From the IMG/VR virus record IMGVR_UViG_3300040801_001010, positions 1-22,709 of that record: 22,709 nucleotides of DNA. One strand, 5' to 3'. The translations under genes were made by a program, and so were the position numbers. The DNA is from a virus. Below the pieces are notes generated by a model that had not been told where the DNA came from, made no database searches, and saw nothing but the letters and a program-made list of their open reading frames with translations. Positions 15,415-22,505 of this stretch are shown here, one piece after another. Each line of letters begins with the position of its first letter. Positions within the stretch are counted from its first letter, which is position 1.

Positions 15415-15933
15415 ATGTGCGGAACGACATTAACGGCATCAAGAAAAAAAAGCGGATATGCTAAACCAAAAGGCTATAAGGCTATATCTTTTGCTGTTTG
15501 GGATAGTGCCAATTTAATACAAACAACAGCAGCAGGGGTTGTTGAATTGCCAACTGGACTGGTTGAGATTTATAGATTCGAGGTTAAAAATACAGCCGAC
15601 AATTTTATCGAAACAGCAACAAAAGACAGGGCAACAATGACAGCGGATAAGGTAGGTGCAGGAACGTTTGCGCTTATGTACTGCGATAGAATCAAAAACT
15701 TAACAGATGCACAGGCGTTGTTAGACGGTGTATTCAATGTATTTTTTGAGGGCAACGACGGCAGTACAATTGTTGCTGGATCGGTAAATGGAGCAGAGAT
15801 TCTAACGGTAGTTGAAAGTACAGATGCGCAAGGCTTTGTATTTACTTTAGAAACTATCGAGCCTATTTTTGCTCAAACATTGACTGAAACAGCGGTCGCA
15901 GACTATAAGACTGCATTAGTAGCAACAGCCTAA
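15415..15933 (+). CDS. Probable major tail tube protein
   Basis: A 172-residue beta-rich protein. Segments of interest are Y-R-F-E-V-K-N-T-A-D-N-F-I-E-T-A-T-K-D-R-A-T (53-74), F-N-V-F-F-E-G-N-D-G-S-T-I-V-A-G-S-V-N-G-A-E-I (107-129) and G-F-V-F-T-L-E-T-I-E-P (140-150). This strand layout, with a D-G/N-G-containing loop and a late G-x-x-x-T-x-x-x-x-E-P strand, is that of phage tail tube proteins I know from Bacteroidota phages. It follows the capsid gene and a hairpin, fitting a highly produced structural protein, although the tape measure lies upstream, not downstream. A decoration protein is the main alternative. Confidence 0.55.
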   Translation: MCGTTLTASRKKSGYAKPKGYKAISFAVWDSANLIQTTAAGVVELPTGLVEIYRFEVKNTADNFIETATKDRATMTADKVGAGTFALMYCDRIKNLTDAQALLDGVFNVFFEGNDGSTIVAGSVNGAEILTVVESTDAQGFVFTLETIEPIFAQTLTETAVADYKTALVATA

Positions 15934-16268
15934 TGAAAGTATTGCAAATCGAGACAACCAACGGCGTTGAGGTCGTTGTGAGACATGAGCCTTTGACGTC
16001 GGATGTCTTGATTTTACAATTAAGAAACGAAACAACCGACGAAACGGATAGCAATACTGTAGGTTGGGTTAAACAAAGAGACAGGCTTGTTATTAGTATT
16101 CCAACTAACGAGCCTTTTTTCAAATTAGGTGCTAAATACGAGATGACTTTGCGAAATGGCGATACAGTCATATATAGAGGCAAAGCAATTGTAGTAGCAC
16201 AAGGTACGGATATTCAAAACTACACACCATCGAAACACAAGATACAGCGGTTCAAGACCAAGGACTAA
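15933..16268 (+). CDS. Hypothetical phage structural-region protein
   Basis: A 111-residue protein, mostly beta-strands (V-L-Q-I-E-T, V-E-V-V-V-R-H-E-P-L, R-L-V-I-S-I-P, K-Y-E-M-T-L, V-I-Y-R-G-K-A-I-V-V-A). No catalytic motif or membrane helix. The ATG overlaps the preceding TAA (TAATG), and the portal starts 5 bases after its stop. Small beta proteins in such places may be virion components such as head-tail connectors or stoppers, but I cannot assign it. Confidence 0.55.
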   Translation: MKVLQIETTNGVEVVVRHEPLTSDVLILQLRNETTDETDSNTVGWVKQRDRLVISIPTNEPFFKLGAKYEMTLRNGDTVIYRGKAIVVAQGTDIQNYTPSKHKIQRFKTKD

Positions 16269-16273
16269 CTTTA

Positions 16274-17320
16274 ATGACGTTTTCGGCTTTTATGCCGAGT
16301 ATAACTGACATTGTTCAGGGTACTAAGTACGTTTTGAACGGTGATAACAATAAAAATTACAAGTTGTTTGCTGATGCATATGAGGATAGCGTTACTAATT
16401 CAGCTTGTATAAACGATATTGTAAATCTTATCATTGGTGAGGGACTTGTTAATAACACAAAAGATAGTATCAACCCTAATAAAATCTTATCTTCTTATGA
16501 TTTAGGGCTAATAGCTTTAGACTACCGCATACAGGGTATAGGTTCGTATCAGGTTATTTGGTATGAAAATAAGGTAGTGAAAATTAAGCACGTACCAATA
16601 CGTAATATTGCGTTTAATTTAGACGACAATATGCGTGAAACAGGGTACTGGTATAGTTACGATTGGACACAACGGTATAAGTATAAGCCAGTTTTATACA
16701 ATAAATTTGACGGTACAGAGCCTGAAAATGGCATTAATATAGCGGTTATAAAAAGACCGTCTAATGAGCCTATATTTCCACGTCCTGCATGGTATTCCGC
16801 TCTAAAATGGGCGCAAGATGAAGGCTTATTAGCGCAACACTCTTACCAAGATGTTGGCACTGGTTTTTCAGGGCAAAAGCTCATCAACTGGGTAGGCGGT
16901 CAAGGTTTAGACGCAGATGCTAAGCGTGAGTTAGCAGGTAAATTGCGAGATAAATTCACAGGTATCAACGGTCAACGATTAGTTGTTTCAATTAACAACA
17001 GCGTTGAAAATGCGGTAATAGTTGATAATATAGACCCCCCGAATGTAAATGCAACTTATGTAAACTATACAGAAGAGGCAGAGCGCAAAATATTAATAGC
17101 ACACAGCTATCCGCATATCTTATTAGCAGGAAGTAAGACAGGATTTTCAAGCAATGCGGATGAAATAGCAGTGGCAACGAAGTCGGTATATCGTAGGGTT
17201 ATAAGACCAGAAAGAGAAGTTATATTGGCGAGTTTTACAAAGGTTTTCAAAACTATCGATGCGACTTGTGATTTAGACTTTAAGGATTTTGAAGAGAAAA
17301 AAATTGATAGCAATGAGTAG
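16274..17320 (+). CDS. Portal protein
   Basis: A 348-residue protein with portal hallmarks: S-A-C-I-N-D-I-V-N-L-I-I-G-E-G-L (43-58), I-Q-G-I-G-S-Y-Q-V-I-W (86-96), H-V-P-I-R-N (106-111), G-Y-W-Y-S-Y-D-W-T (124-132), F-P-R-P-A-W-Y-S-A-L-K-W (168-179) and G-T-G-F-S-G-Q-K-L-I-N-W (195-206). The order and spacing match small portal proteins of Bacteroidota siphophages. The portal forms the ring through which DNA enters and leaves and to which the terminase docks. It is compact compared with classical portals (~400-500 residues). It is followed by a connector gene overlapping by 8 bases. Its separation from the terminase is unusual. Confidence 0.8.
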   Translation: MTFSAFMPSITDIVQGTKYVLNGDNNKNYKLFADAYEDSVTNSACINDIVNLIIGEGLVNNTKDSINPNKILSSYDLGLIALDYRIQGIGSYQVIWYENKVVKIKHVPIRNIAFNLDDNMRETGYWYSYDWTQRYKYKPVLYNKFDGTEPENGINIAVIKRPSNEPIFPRPAWYSALKWAQDEGLLAQHSYQDVGTGFSGQKLINWVGGQGLDADAKRELAGKLRDKFTGINGQRLVVSINNSVENAVIVDNIDPPNVNATYVNYTEEAERKILIAHSYPHILLAGSKTGFSSNADEIAVATKSVYRRVIRPEREVILASFTKVFKTIDATCDLDFKDFEEKKIDSNE

Positions 17321-17792
17321 TCAGACAATTTTAATGATAGAACCAAATGACGTTATAGCCTTGACGGCTTTAGACGGTAATATTGACGTCGATAATATTA
17401 AGCCCCTAATTTTCATTGCTCAAACAACCTATTTACAGTCTTTTTTAGGAATAAAATTGTATGATAAAATTTATAGCGACTTTATAAATGATAGTTTAAG
17501 TGGCAACTATCTGACTATTTTTAATAAATTTGTAAAAGACCTACTATCTTATAAGACTAGCAGCTTATATGTTGAGTTTGGAGGTTACAAAGTTAGCGAA
17601 AATGGCATTCATAAAATTGTGACTGCCAATCGTGAGACGTTACAAGAGAGTGAGACTGATGCTTTAGCATTAAGGTACAATAAGTTAGTCGCAAATGTAG
17701 AGACTAATTTTAAAGAATTTACTAAAGATTTAGGTATATCAGAGTTAGACGGTGTAGAGGTAACAATTAATAATGATTTTCCATGGCATTAA
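17313..17792 (+). CDS. gp6-like head-tail connector
   Basis: A 159-residue, mostly helical protein. The N-terminal pattern D-V-I-A-L-T-A-L-D-G-N-I-D-V-D-N-I-K-P, followed by I-A-Q-T-T-Y-L-Q-S-F-L-G-I-K-L-Y-D-K-I, matches the gp6-like connector family that joins portal to neck. The C-terminus ends in E-V-T-I-N-N-D-F-P-W. The start ATG at 17313 gives an 8-base overlap with the portal stop (pattern ATGxxxTAG); an upstream in-frame TTG at 17289 would give a longer, less likely form. It overlaps the tail fibre by 10 bases. Its place right after the portal is the normal order. Confidence 0.7.
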   Translation: MSSQTILMIEPNDVIALTALDGNIDVDNIKPLIFIAQTTYLQSFLGIKLYDKIYSDFINDSLSGNYLTIFNKFVKDLLSYKTSSLYVEFGGYKVSENGIHKIVTANRETLQESETDALALRYNKLVANVETNFKEFTKDLGISELDGVEVTINNDFPWH

Positions 17793-19966
17793 TAGAAAAT
17801 ATAAACGTATCAACCCCTGATGACGGGCAAGGCGACACTTTAAGAGATTCGCAAATTAAGGCGAACAATAATTTTGAGGAATTAAATCAAAAAAAAGTTG
17901 AGAAAGAGAACGGCAAGGGGTTAAGTGACAATAATTTGACTGATGCTTTAGTTAACCAGATTTCGGCTAATAGCAACTTACAAGAAAATGTACAGGCAAA
18001 TTGGAATCAAAGCGATGAAACGCAACCTGATTTCATATTGAACAAACCTGCATTGGGCAATGTTTACTACGATGTTTTCAAAATATTTTTTAACGTTGCC
18101 AATGACTTGAGTGGGGTTGTTACTAATGCAGATTTTAATATTTTCAAAACCTTAAACGGTAATTTATACTTTGTTCAAAAAAGAACGAATACGGATAGCT
18201 TAGACAATTGTAGAGTAGAGGTTAGTATTTTGAATGAGCGTTTTGATTTAGGCGTTTCGCTTAAGGATAATATCAATTATTACTACTGGCAAATTTCACT
18301 ACCTAATAATGAAAATTTAGTTGATAATTCTATTTACGAGTTCAATTTTTGGCGACGTGTTGGCGGTGGTGATTTTCTACCTACTGGCGGTTACACAGGA
18401 ACGGCGCAAGATATAGTTGACGACATTCCAACAAACAACAATCAATTGACGAATGGCGCAGGTTATATCACAAATGCAAACGGTGGTAATGCTGCGACTT
18501 TAGATAATTTAGATTCAAGTCAGTTTTTAAGAAGTGATATTAATGACATTTATAATGGAACTCTACTAAAGATGAATGACAAAATTTCTTTAGGTTTGAG
18601 TTTAAATACATCAAAGGGTCTTGTTATTGATAATAGATTTACTAGTATTACTGGTTGGGTTAGAGGATTAAATGTAGAAAATGGTATAACTAATACCACA
18701 ACTGCTGGGGCTGGATTTTTTGGCGTTGAACAATCTTTGAATGGTTATTACATAGGTTTTCAATCAACTTATTGGGGTAGTTCAGCACAATTTCAATTTT
18801 TACCTACTGGTAATTTTATAGCTAGTGGGGAAATTAGAAGTAGTGCTTATAGGATTAACAATAGCTGGGGAGTGATTGAATATGACGCTTCATCAGCTAA
18901 CAATCTAGATAGAGGTGTAGTTATAAGAGAAAATTTAACAACTTCACGAGGCATTCATTTTGAAAACATAAATGGAGATAGAAATTTCAGCTCTTATGGA
19001 AATGGTGATGCTACTATTAGAGGCAACGTAGGAATAGGTACAACATCACCGAATGAAAAGTTAGATGTAAACGGTAGAATCGCTTTGTCAAAAATTACAA
19101 GTGGTGGTGTACCCAACTCAATCAGAAATGGTGGTGATGCAATTTACTACACAGACGAAAATGGTATTGAATCGCAATTAGGTGGTGGTAGTTCTGGGCA
19201 AATTATATGTCATAATTTTGGGTATATAGTTAATTTCAATGCTGATGGTCGTTGGGCAACTTTAGCAGGATTAAAAAGTGACAACGGAGATGGAATTATA
19301 GGCAATGGATTTACAGGCGTAAACCCCAGTTTTAATAATTTTGGTAATGCAATTTTGACAATGCCTACTGGTTCTAAATTGATAAAACTTTTTATAAACA
19401 TGGGGCGGGAAAACACCACAGATGTAACATCTTTTGAAGTTGCATTGTATCAAAATGGAGAAGGGCAGTCTTATAGTTTTAATACACCTGTCGAAGTTTA
19501 TCGAGCAAAATTATATCCAAATAATGGCGCTGAGTTTATGAATTTTAATGAGTTTTTTGAACTAGATTTACCAAAAGCCGTCATAACAAGTCCTAAGACA
19601 CTGCAAATAGCAGTAAAACAAGAACAGACGACATTAAGCACGTTCGTAAGCTACTGCTCATTTCAACTCTACTACGAATTACCATCAGATTTCACAACTA
19701 GAGTAATACCAATACCAACACCACCGTTGACAGCTATCACATTAACAGCAGCACAGACAACGGCAGCTTTAGCTTGTGCAGCAACTGTAAATGTAGCACT
19801 TTTTACAACAGGTACTACTATCCCGCAAAATGGTGATGTGCTTTATATAGATGCGACAAGTGGGCTTTTGGTGCAAGGTGGAAATCAATTTTATTCAACA
19901 GGTGATTTTTCATTCCAAGTTGATAATAATGGAGTTATTTCAAATTTACAAACGTGTCCAATATAA
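17783..19966 (+). CDS. Tail fibre / receptor-binding protein
   Basis: A 727-residue protein assembled from fibre modules. The N-terminus has G-D-T-L-R-D-S-Q-I-K-A-N-N-N-F-E-E-L-N (17-35), which I associate with attachment to the tail. Then come N-W-N-Q-S-D-E-T-Q-P-D-F-I-L-N-K-P (73-89), Q-L-T-N-G-A-G-Y-I-T-N (221-231), A-T-L-D-N-L-D-S-S-Q-F-L-R-S-D (238-252) and N-V-G-I-G-T-T-S-P-N-E-K-L-D-V-N-G (415-431), repeated elements of fibres in marine and other phages. The last ~75 residues form a separate beta domain (L-Y-I-D, F-Y-S-T-G-D-F-S-F-Q-V-D, ending C-P) like tips of flavobacterial surface proteins. No S74 chaperone motif was seen. It is the host-recognition candidate. Confidence 0.75.
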   Translation: MALIENINVSTPDDGQGDTLRDSQIKANNNFEELNQKKVEKENGKGLSDNNLTDALVNQISANSNLQENVQANWNQSDETQPDFILNKPALGNVYYDVFKIFFNVANDLSGVVTNADFNIFKTLNGNLYFVQKRTNTDSLDNCRVEVSILNERFDLGVSLKDNINYYYWQISLPNNENLVDNSIYEFNFWRRVGGGDFLPTGGYTGTAQDIVDDIPTNNNQLTNGAGYITNANGGNAATLDNLDSSQFLRSDINDIYNGTLLKMNDKISLGLSLNTSKGLVIDNRFTSITGWVRGLNVENGITNTTTAGAGFFGVEQSLNGYYIGFQSTYWGSSAQFQFLPTGNFIASGEIRSSAYRINNSWGVIEYDASSANNLDRGVVIRENLTTSRGIHFENINGDRNFSSYGNGDATIRGNVGIGTTSPNEKLDVNGRIALSKITSGGVPNSIRNGGDAIYYTDENGIESQLGGGSSGQIICHNFGYIVNFNADGRWATLAGLKSDNGDGIIGNGFTGVNPSFNNFGNAILTMPTGSKLIKLFINMGRENTTDVTSFEVALYQNGEGQSYSFNTPVEVYRAKLYPNNGAEFMNFNEFFELDLPKAVITSPKTLQIAVKQEQTTLSTFVSYCSFQLYYELPSDFTTRVIPIPTPPLTAITLTAAQTTAALACAATVNVALFTTGTTIPQNGDVLYIDATSGLLVQGGNQFYSTGDFSFQVDNNGVISNLQTCPI

Positions 19967-19967
19967 T

Positions 19968-20492
19968 ATGAGAAAAGAATTTATCCCAAACGATTTACAG
20001 GAATTAGTAAACACTATTGAAAATGTGCGTCCTGAACTTGCAAAATTACCAATACCTAGACATCCTGATTTACCTTTCAATCAATTCATGGTAGTACATG
20101 GGGTGGTCATTGCTTTGCGTTCAAACTATTTAAAGGTACACTACTCACGACAGTTTGAAGATGACAACGGCAAAATCATTAACATCACAAAAGAAAGTCC
20201 AGAGTGGGTTATAACTGAACAGACTACTACACCCATTTTAGATGCAGAAGGCAAACCTTTTATAATTGATGTTGAAAATACTATACAAAAGTTAGACGAT
20301 GAGGGTAATGTAATTTTAGACGAACAAGGCAACCCAGTTACCGAAACAACCACAACCAAAGAGCCGAAGCGGATCAGTACAATTAAGTACCTGACGTATT
20401 TGCAGCAAACTAATAAGGTGTCATTAATTGATTTAGTGTCGATGTATGCGGTGCAATTTATAAATGATAATTTACAAGAATTTAACAAATGA
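19968..20492 (+). CDS. Hypothetical protein downstream of tail fibre
   Basis: A 174-residue protein starting 1 base after the fibre stop. Its N-terminus R-K-E-F-I-P-N-D-L-Q-E-L-V-N-T-I is followed by a beta-rich middle and a C-terminal helix ending Q-E-F-N-K. Residues around T-P-I-L-D-A-E-G-K-P-F and D-E-G-N-V-I-L-D-E-Q-G-N-P form repeated strand-turn units. Genes in this place often encode tail-fibre assembly chaperones or fibre accessories, but no family is recognised. The frame also opens upstream inside the fibre gene, but those codons are clearly a shadow; ATG 19968 is the start. It overlaps the next gene by 4 bases (ATGA). Confidence 0.55.
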   Translation: MRKEFIPNDLQELVNTIENVRPELAKLPIPRHPDLPFNQFMVVHGVVIALRSNYLKVHYSRQFEDDNGKIINITKESPEWVITEQTTTPILDAEGKPFIIDVENTIQKLDDEGNVILDEQGNPVTETTTTKEPKRISTIKYLTYLQQTNKVSLIDLVSMYAVQFINDNLQEFNK

Positions 20493-20887
20493 GCATAATT
20501 TTATCCATATTAGCATTAGTTATCTTTGTAATAGTACATATTTTGTACAATATTATAATGCTTTTCACTAATGTAAAGGGTCGAAAATGGTATCAGCTAA
20601 TAGACCAAAGGGCGTTTACTTTAGCTTATAATATTGATGTATTTGGCAACTATCAATACGCTAGGTTTTGGGAGTTAATATTCTCAAAAGGGGGTTACTC
20701 TTTTGGCAGATTTGGCGAAACCATATCGAGTGCATTGGGCAAAAAGCAACTAGAAAAAAGCCTATCTATGGGGGGCTGGGTTATCGTTGTAATATTATTT
20801 ATTATCGACGTGCCAAAATGGTTTCAACGAGGGCATTGCATCGCCTCAATTCAAACGGATGCAGAGATAAATAATTTTATTAAATGA
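20489..20887 (+). CDS. Membrane protein, possible lysis cassette member
   Basis: A 132-residue protein with two hydrophobic segments: residues 3-26 (I-I-L-S-I-L-A-L-V-I-F-V-I-V-H-I-L) and about 95-108 (G-G-W-V-I-V-V-I-L-F-I-I-D). Between them is a soluble stretch with Y-A-R-F-W-E-L-I-F-S-K-G-G-Y-S-F-G-R-F-G-E-T-I-S-S-A-L-G-K (57-85), which looks conserved but has no function I can name. It opens the group of membrane and lysis genes before the M15 peptidase. Candidate roles are a holin, an anti-holin or a host-modifying membrane protein. It overlaps the next gene by 4 bases. Confidence 0.55.
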   Translation: MSIILSILALVIFVIVHILYNIIMLFTNVKGRKWYQLIDQRAFTLAYNIDVFGNYQYARFWELIFSKGGYSFGRFGETISSALGKKQLEKSLSMGGWVIVVILFIIDVPKWFQRGHCIASIQTDAEINNFIK

Positions 20888-21189
20888 TAGATTTTATTAA
20901 TCCATATTTACCTGAAATTATTACCTTTCTAGCTGGTGCAGGGGCGTGGGGTTACGAGCGAAATAAGCGCAAGCAAGAACTAAAAGCAGCAGAAACTAAT
21001 AATAATAAGTCGATAATGGATTTGTACCAAGAGGCTCTGAATGACCTGAAATTAAGGTATGACAACGACCTTAAAGAGTTGCAACAAAAGTATGATGAAA
21101 AATTCAAGGAGATGGAATCACGATATTTTTCTTTAAAGACAGCATTTGAAAATTATAAGAAAAAACATGAAACTAACAAAAAACTTTAG
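20884..21189 (+). CDS. Holin- or spanin-like membrane protein with coiled coil
   Basis: A 101-residue protein with one short N-terminal hydrophobic segment (L-P-E-I-I-T-F-L-A-G-A-G-A-W-G, 9-23) followed by basic residues (R-N-K-R-K) and a long charged coiled coil to the C-terminus (about 30-95, L-K-E-L-Q-Q-K-Y-D-E-K-F and similar). This topology fits class III-like holins or inner-membrane spanins with a single helix. It lies between a membrane protein and the endolysin, overlapping the endolysin gene by 23 bases (ATG 21167). Lysis role inferred from topology and position. Confidence 0.55.
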   Translation: MIDFINPYLPEIITFLAGAGAWGYERNKRKQELKAAETNNNKSIMDLYQEALNDLKLRYDNDLKELQQKYDEKFKEMESRYFSLKTAFENYKKKHETNKKL

Positions 21190-21538
21190 TTTAGCTGAAT
21201 TTGAAAGTAAGGACGGTGCAAAGATGCCAGAGGAGGTGTTTCATAATATTCAGAAATTAGCTAATCAACTACAAACATTAAGGAATCACCTAAACAGACC
21301 TATTACGATCAATAGCGGTTACAGAAGTCCCGAGCATAACAAAGCCGTTGGGGGTACTATTTTATCACAACACACTAGGGGTAAGGCTGCGGACATTGTT
21401 GTAAGTGGGTTGTCTACTAAAAGGGTTGCAGAAGCTATTGAAATGCTGATAAAAAATGGTGATATGCTTCAGGGTGGTTTAGGTGTTTACAAAAATTTTA
21501 TTCATTATGATATTCGAGGGCGTAAGGCACGTTGGTAA
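21167..21538 (+). CDS. Peptidase M15-family endolysin (L,D/D,D-peptidase)
   Basis: A 123-residue single-domain peptidase of the M15 type. Key motifs are S-G-Y-R-S-P-E-H-N-K-A-V-G-G (50-63), S-Q-H-T-R-G-K-A-A-D-I with His69 and Asp76, and F-I-H-Y-D-I-R-G with His113 (zinc ligands: His69, Asp76, His113). Such enzymes cut stem peptides in peptidoglycan and serve as endolysins or as cell-wall tools of phages. Its start is preferably ATG 21167; the frame also opens at TTG 21146. The neighbours (membrane/coiled-coil protein before, lipobox/membrane protein after) support a lysis role. It overlaps the following gene by 32 bases. Confidence 0.85.
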   Translation: MKLTKNFSLAEFESKDGAKMPEEVFHNIQKLANQLQTLRNHLNRPITINSGYRSPEHNKAVGGTILSQHTRGKAADIVVSGLSTKRVAEAIEMLIKNGDMLQGGLGVYKNFIHYDIRGRKARW

Positions 21539-21965
21539 ATTGTTGATTCTACTTCTACTATTTTGTAGTTGCGACATTCAGAAAAGAGCAATTAAAAATA
21601 AAGAAGATAGGACAGTTACTGAAACGGTAGAGGTTAGAAGTAAGCGTATAGGCGATACGGTAACGTTTACCATTCCTAAATTTACTTATAAGGACACAAC
21701 TATATACACGGTCAATAGACAGGGTACAACTCTTAAAACGGTGTTTGATACAAAAGGGCAGGTATCTGAAATAGATTGTTTTTCGTCGATCATTGATGAG
21801 GTTTTGAAAAGTAATAAAATTTTAGTGGAATCCATAAAAGAAAAAGACCGTGAAAAGACAGAGGATTTTGATAGTTCTGTAATTCTCTACGGCTTATTAG
21901 TTCTTATTTTATTAGTAGCTATTATTGCTTTTTTTGGTTTTAGATATTTGAAAAATCCAATATAA
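21507..21965 (+). CDS. Putative unimolecular spanin-like lipoprotein with C-terminal membrane helix
   Basis: A 152-residue protein, counting from ATG 21507. The N-terminus has a positively charged head and a hydrophobic run (L-L-I-L-L-L-L-F, 12-19) ending C-S-C-D, a lipobox-like site with Cys22. A beta-rich middle follows (D-T-V-T-F-T-I-P-K-F-T-Y-K-D-T-T, 50-65), and a strong C-terminal transmembrane helix lies at 124-145 (S-V-I-L-Y-G-L-L-V-L-I-L-L-V-A-I-I), then F-R-Y-L-K. This two-anchor layout is that of unimolecular spanins, which bridge the outer and inner membranes at the end of lysis. The lipobox is imperfect (Phe at -3, Cys at -2). It overlaps the endolysin by 32 bases, and its 3' end converges with the gene on the other strand (26-base overlap). 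Confidence 0.6.
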   Translation: MIFEGVRHVGKLLILLLLFCSCDIQKRAIKNKEDRTVTETVEVRSKRIGDTVTFTIPKFTYKDTTIYTVNRQGTTLKTVFDTKGQVSEIDCFSSIIDEVLKSNKILVESIKEKDREKTEDFDSSVILYGLLVLILLVAIIAFFGFRYLKNPI

Positions 21966-22182
21966 ATAATTTTCCTATCATTTTAATATAAGGCTCATTA
22001 GTTGATTTGAGTCTAGCTTCAACACCTTGAGGGGATATTTTTTGTAACCTTGCGTATTCACTTTTTGAAATGAAGTTGTATTTTGAAACTAAATGTTTTA
22101 TCATTCCTAATTCCTCATCCATTGTGAATTTTCTATTATTTGACGCATCAATAAAACGCCTTAATTTTGTTAGTTTTTCCAT
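21940..22182 (-). CDS. Small helix-turn-helix DNA-binding protein
   Basis: An 80-residue protein on the opposite strand. Its C-terminal half reads Y-N-F-I-S-K-S-E-Y-A-R-L-Q-K-I-S-P-Q-G-V-E-A-R-L-K (35-59) followed by Y-I-K-M-I-G-K-L-F-I-L-D-F, a layout of excisionase/MerR-like winged helix-turn-helix proteins where I-S-P-Q-G-V is the recognition region and I-K-x-x-G-K-L-F-I the wing. It may be a phage regulator or an excisionase-like factor. It ends inside the spanin-like gene (26 bases of convergent overlap), and the structured 170-base gap lies upstream of its start. No own promoter could be identified. Confidence 0.65.
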   Translation of the reverse strand: MEKLTKLRRFIDASNNRKFTMDEELGMIKHLVSKYNFISKSEYARLQKISPQGVEARLKSTNEPYIKMIGKLFILDFSNI

Positions 22183-22214
22183 AGCTTTAATTTTGTAAGT
22201 GTTTATATACTGTA

Positions 22215-22337
22215 GTTATGTGTAATGGTGGTTTAAGTTTGTTGCAGTTCGTTTCACAATCCTCATTGCCAACGTATTTTCGCTAGACTAGACTAGTGCA
22301 TTAAAACCACCACTACAAGCGCAAAAGCGCACATAAC
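22215..22337. repeat. Long inverted-repeat element in intergenic DNA
   Basis: GTTATGTG (22215-22222) matches the reverse complement of CACATAAC (22330-22337). Inside it, TGGTGGTTT (22226-22234) pairs with AAACCACCA (22304-22312). Next to the right arm lies a small hairpin GCGC-AAAA-GCGC (22319-22330). The arms could fold a 123-base stem-loop on either strand. The rest of the 170-base gap (22183-22352) holds no ORF I can support. Function unknown; candidates are an operator, a recombination site, a non-autonomous mobile element or a structured RNA. Confidence 0.65.
22283..22296. repeat. CTAGA short tandem repeat
   Basis: CTAGACTAGACTAG consists of nearly three 5-base units with three CTAG palindromes, in the loop of the inverted-repeat element. 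CTAG is often rare in bacterial DNA, so three in 14 bases is noticeable. Confidence 0.6.
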
Positions 22338-22352
22338 AACGTATAACAAAAA

Positions 22353-22505
22353 TTACTTGCTATTCGTTTCTTTATGAAGTTTGTTTATCATATAGCTTAT
22401 CAGCCCACTAAAGTTTTCAGACCCAAGCACCAAAACAGATAAATTATTACCTTTTTGGTGCATTTCGTCTGTAATTGTAATTGTTACTTTTTTAGTTTTA
22501 GGCAT
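22353..22505 (-). CDS. Ribbon-helix-helix (Arc/MetJ-like) small protein
   Basis: A 50-residue protein on the - strand. The N-terminus K-K-V-T-I-T-I-T-D-E-M (5-15) looks like the RHH beta-strand followed by helix A (about 16-29), and S-E-N-F-S-G-L-I-S-Y-M-I-N-K-L (29-43) like helix B. RHH proteins dimerise and bind operator DNA with the beta ribbon. It starts inside the end of the 59-aa gene (8-base overlap), so the two are co-transcribed. It may be a repressor of the early genes or a regulator acting on the inverted repeat just downstream. The fold is inferred by eye from a short sequence. Confidence 0.55.
   Translation of the reverse strand: MPKTKKVTITITDEMHQKGNNLSVLVLGSENFSGLISYMINKLHKETNSK

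Noticed and set aside
19851-19967. Upstream extension of the gene after the tail fibre
   Set aside because: These 39 codons lie inside the fibre's well-formed C-terminal domain; ATG 19968 right after the fibre stop is the better start.
20668-20874. Alternative + frame inside the membrane protein gene
   Set aside because: Fully nested in a gene with clear membrane helices and coupling overlaps; no features of its own.
22215-22337. Integron attC site
   Set aside because: The outer arms are in the opposite order (GTT left, AAC right) and do not fit the RYYYAAC/GTTRRRY consensus; no integron integrase is visible.
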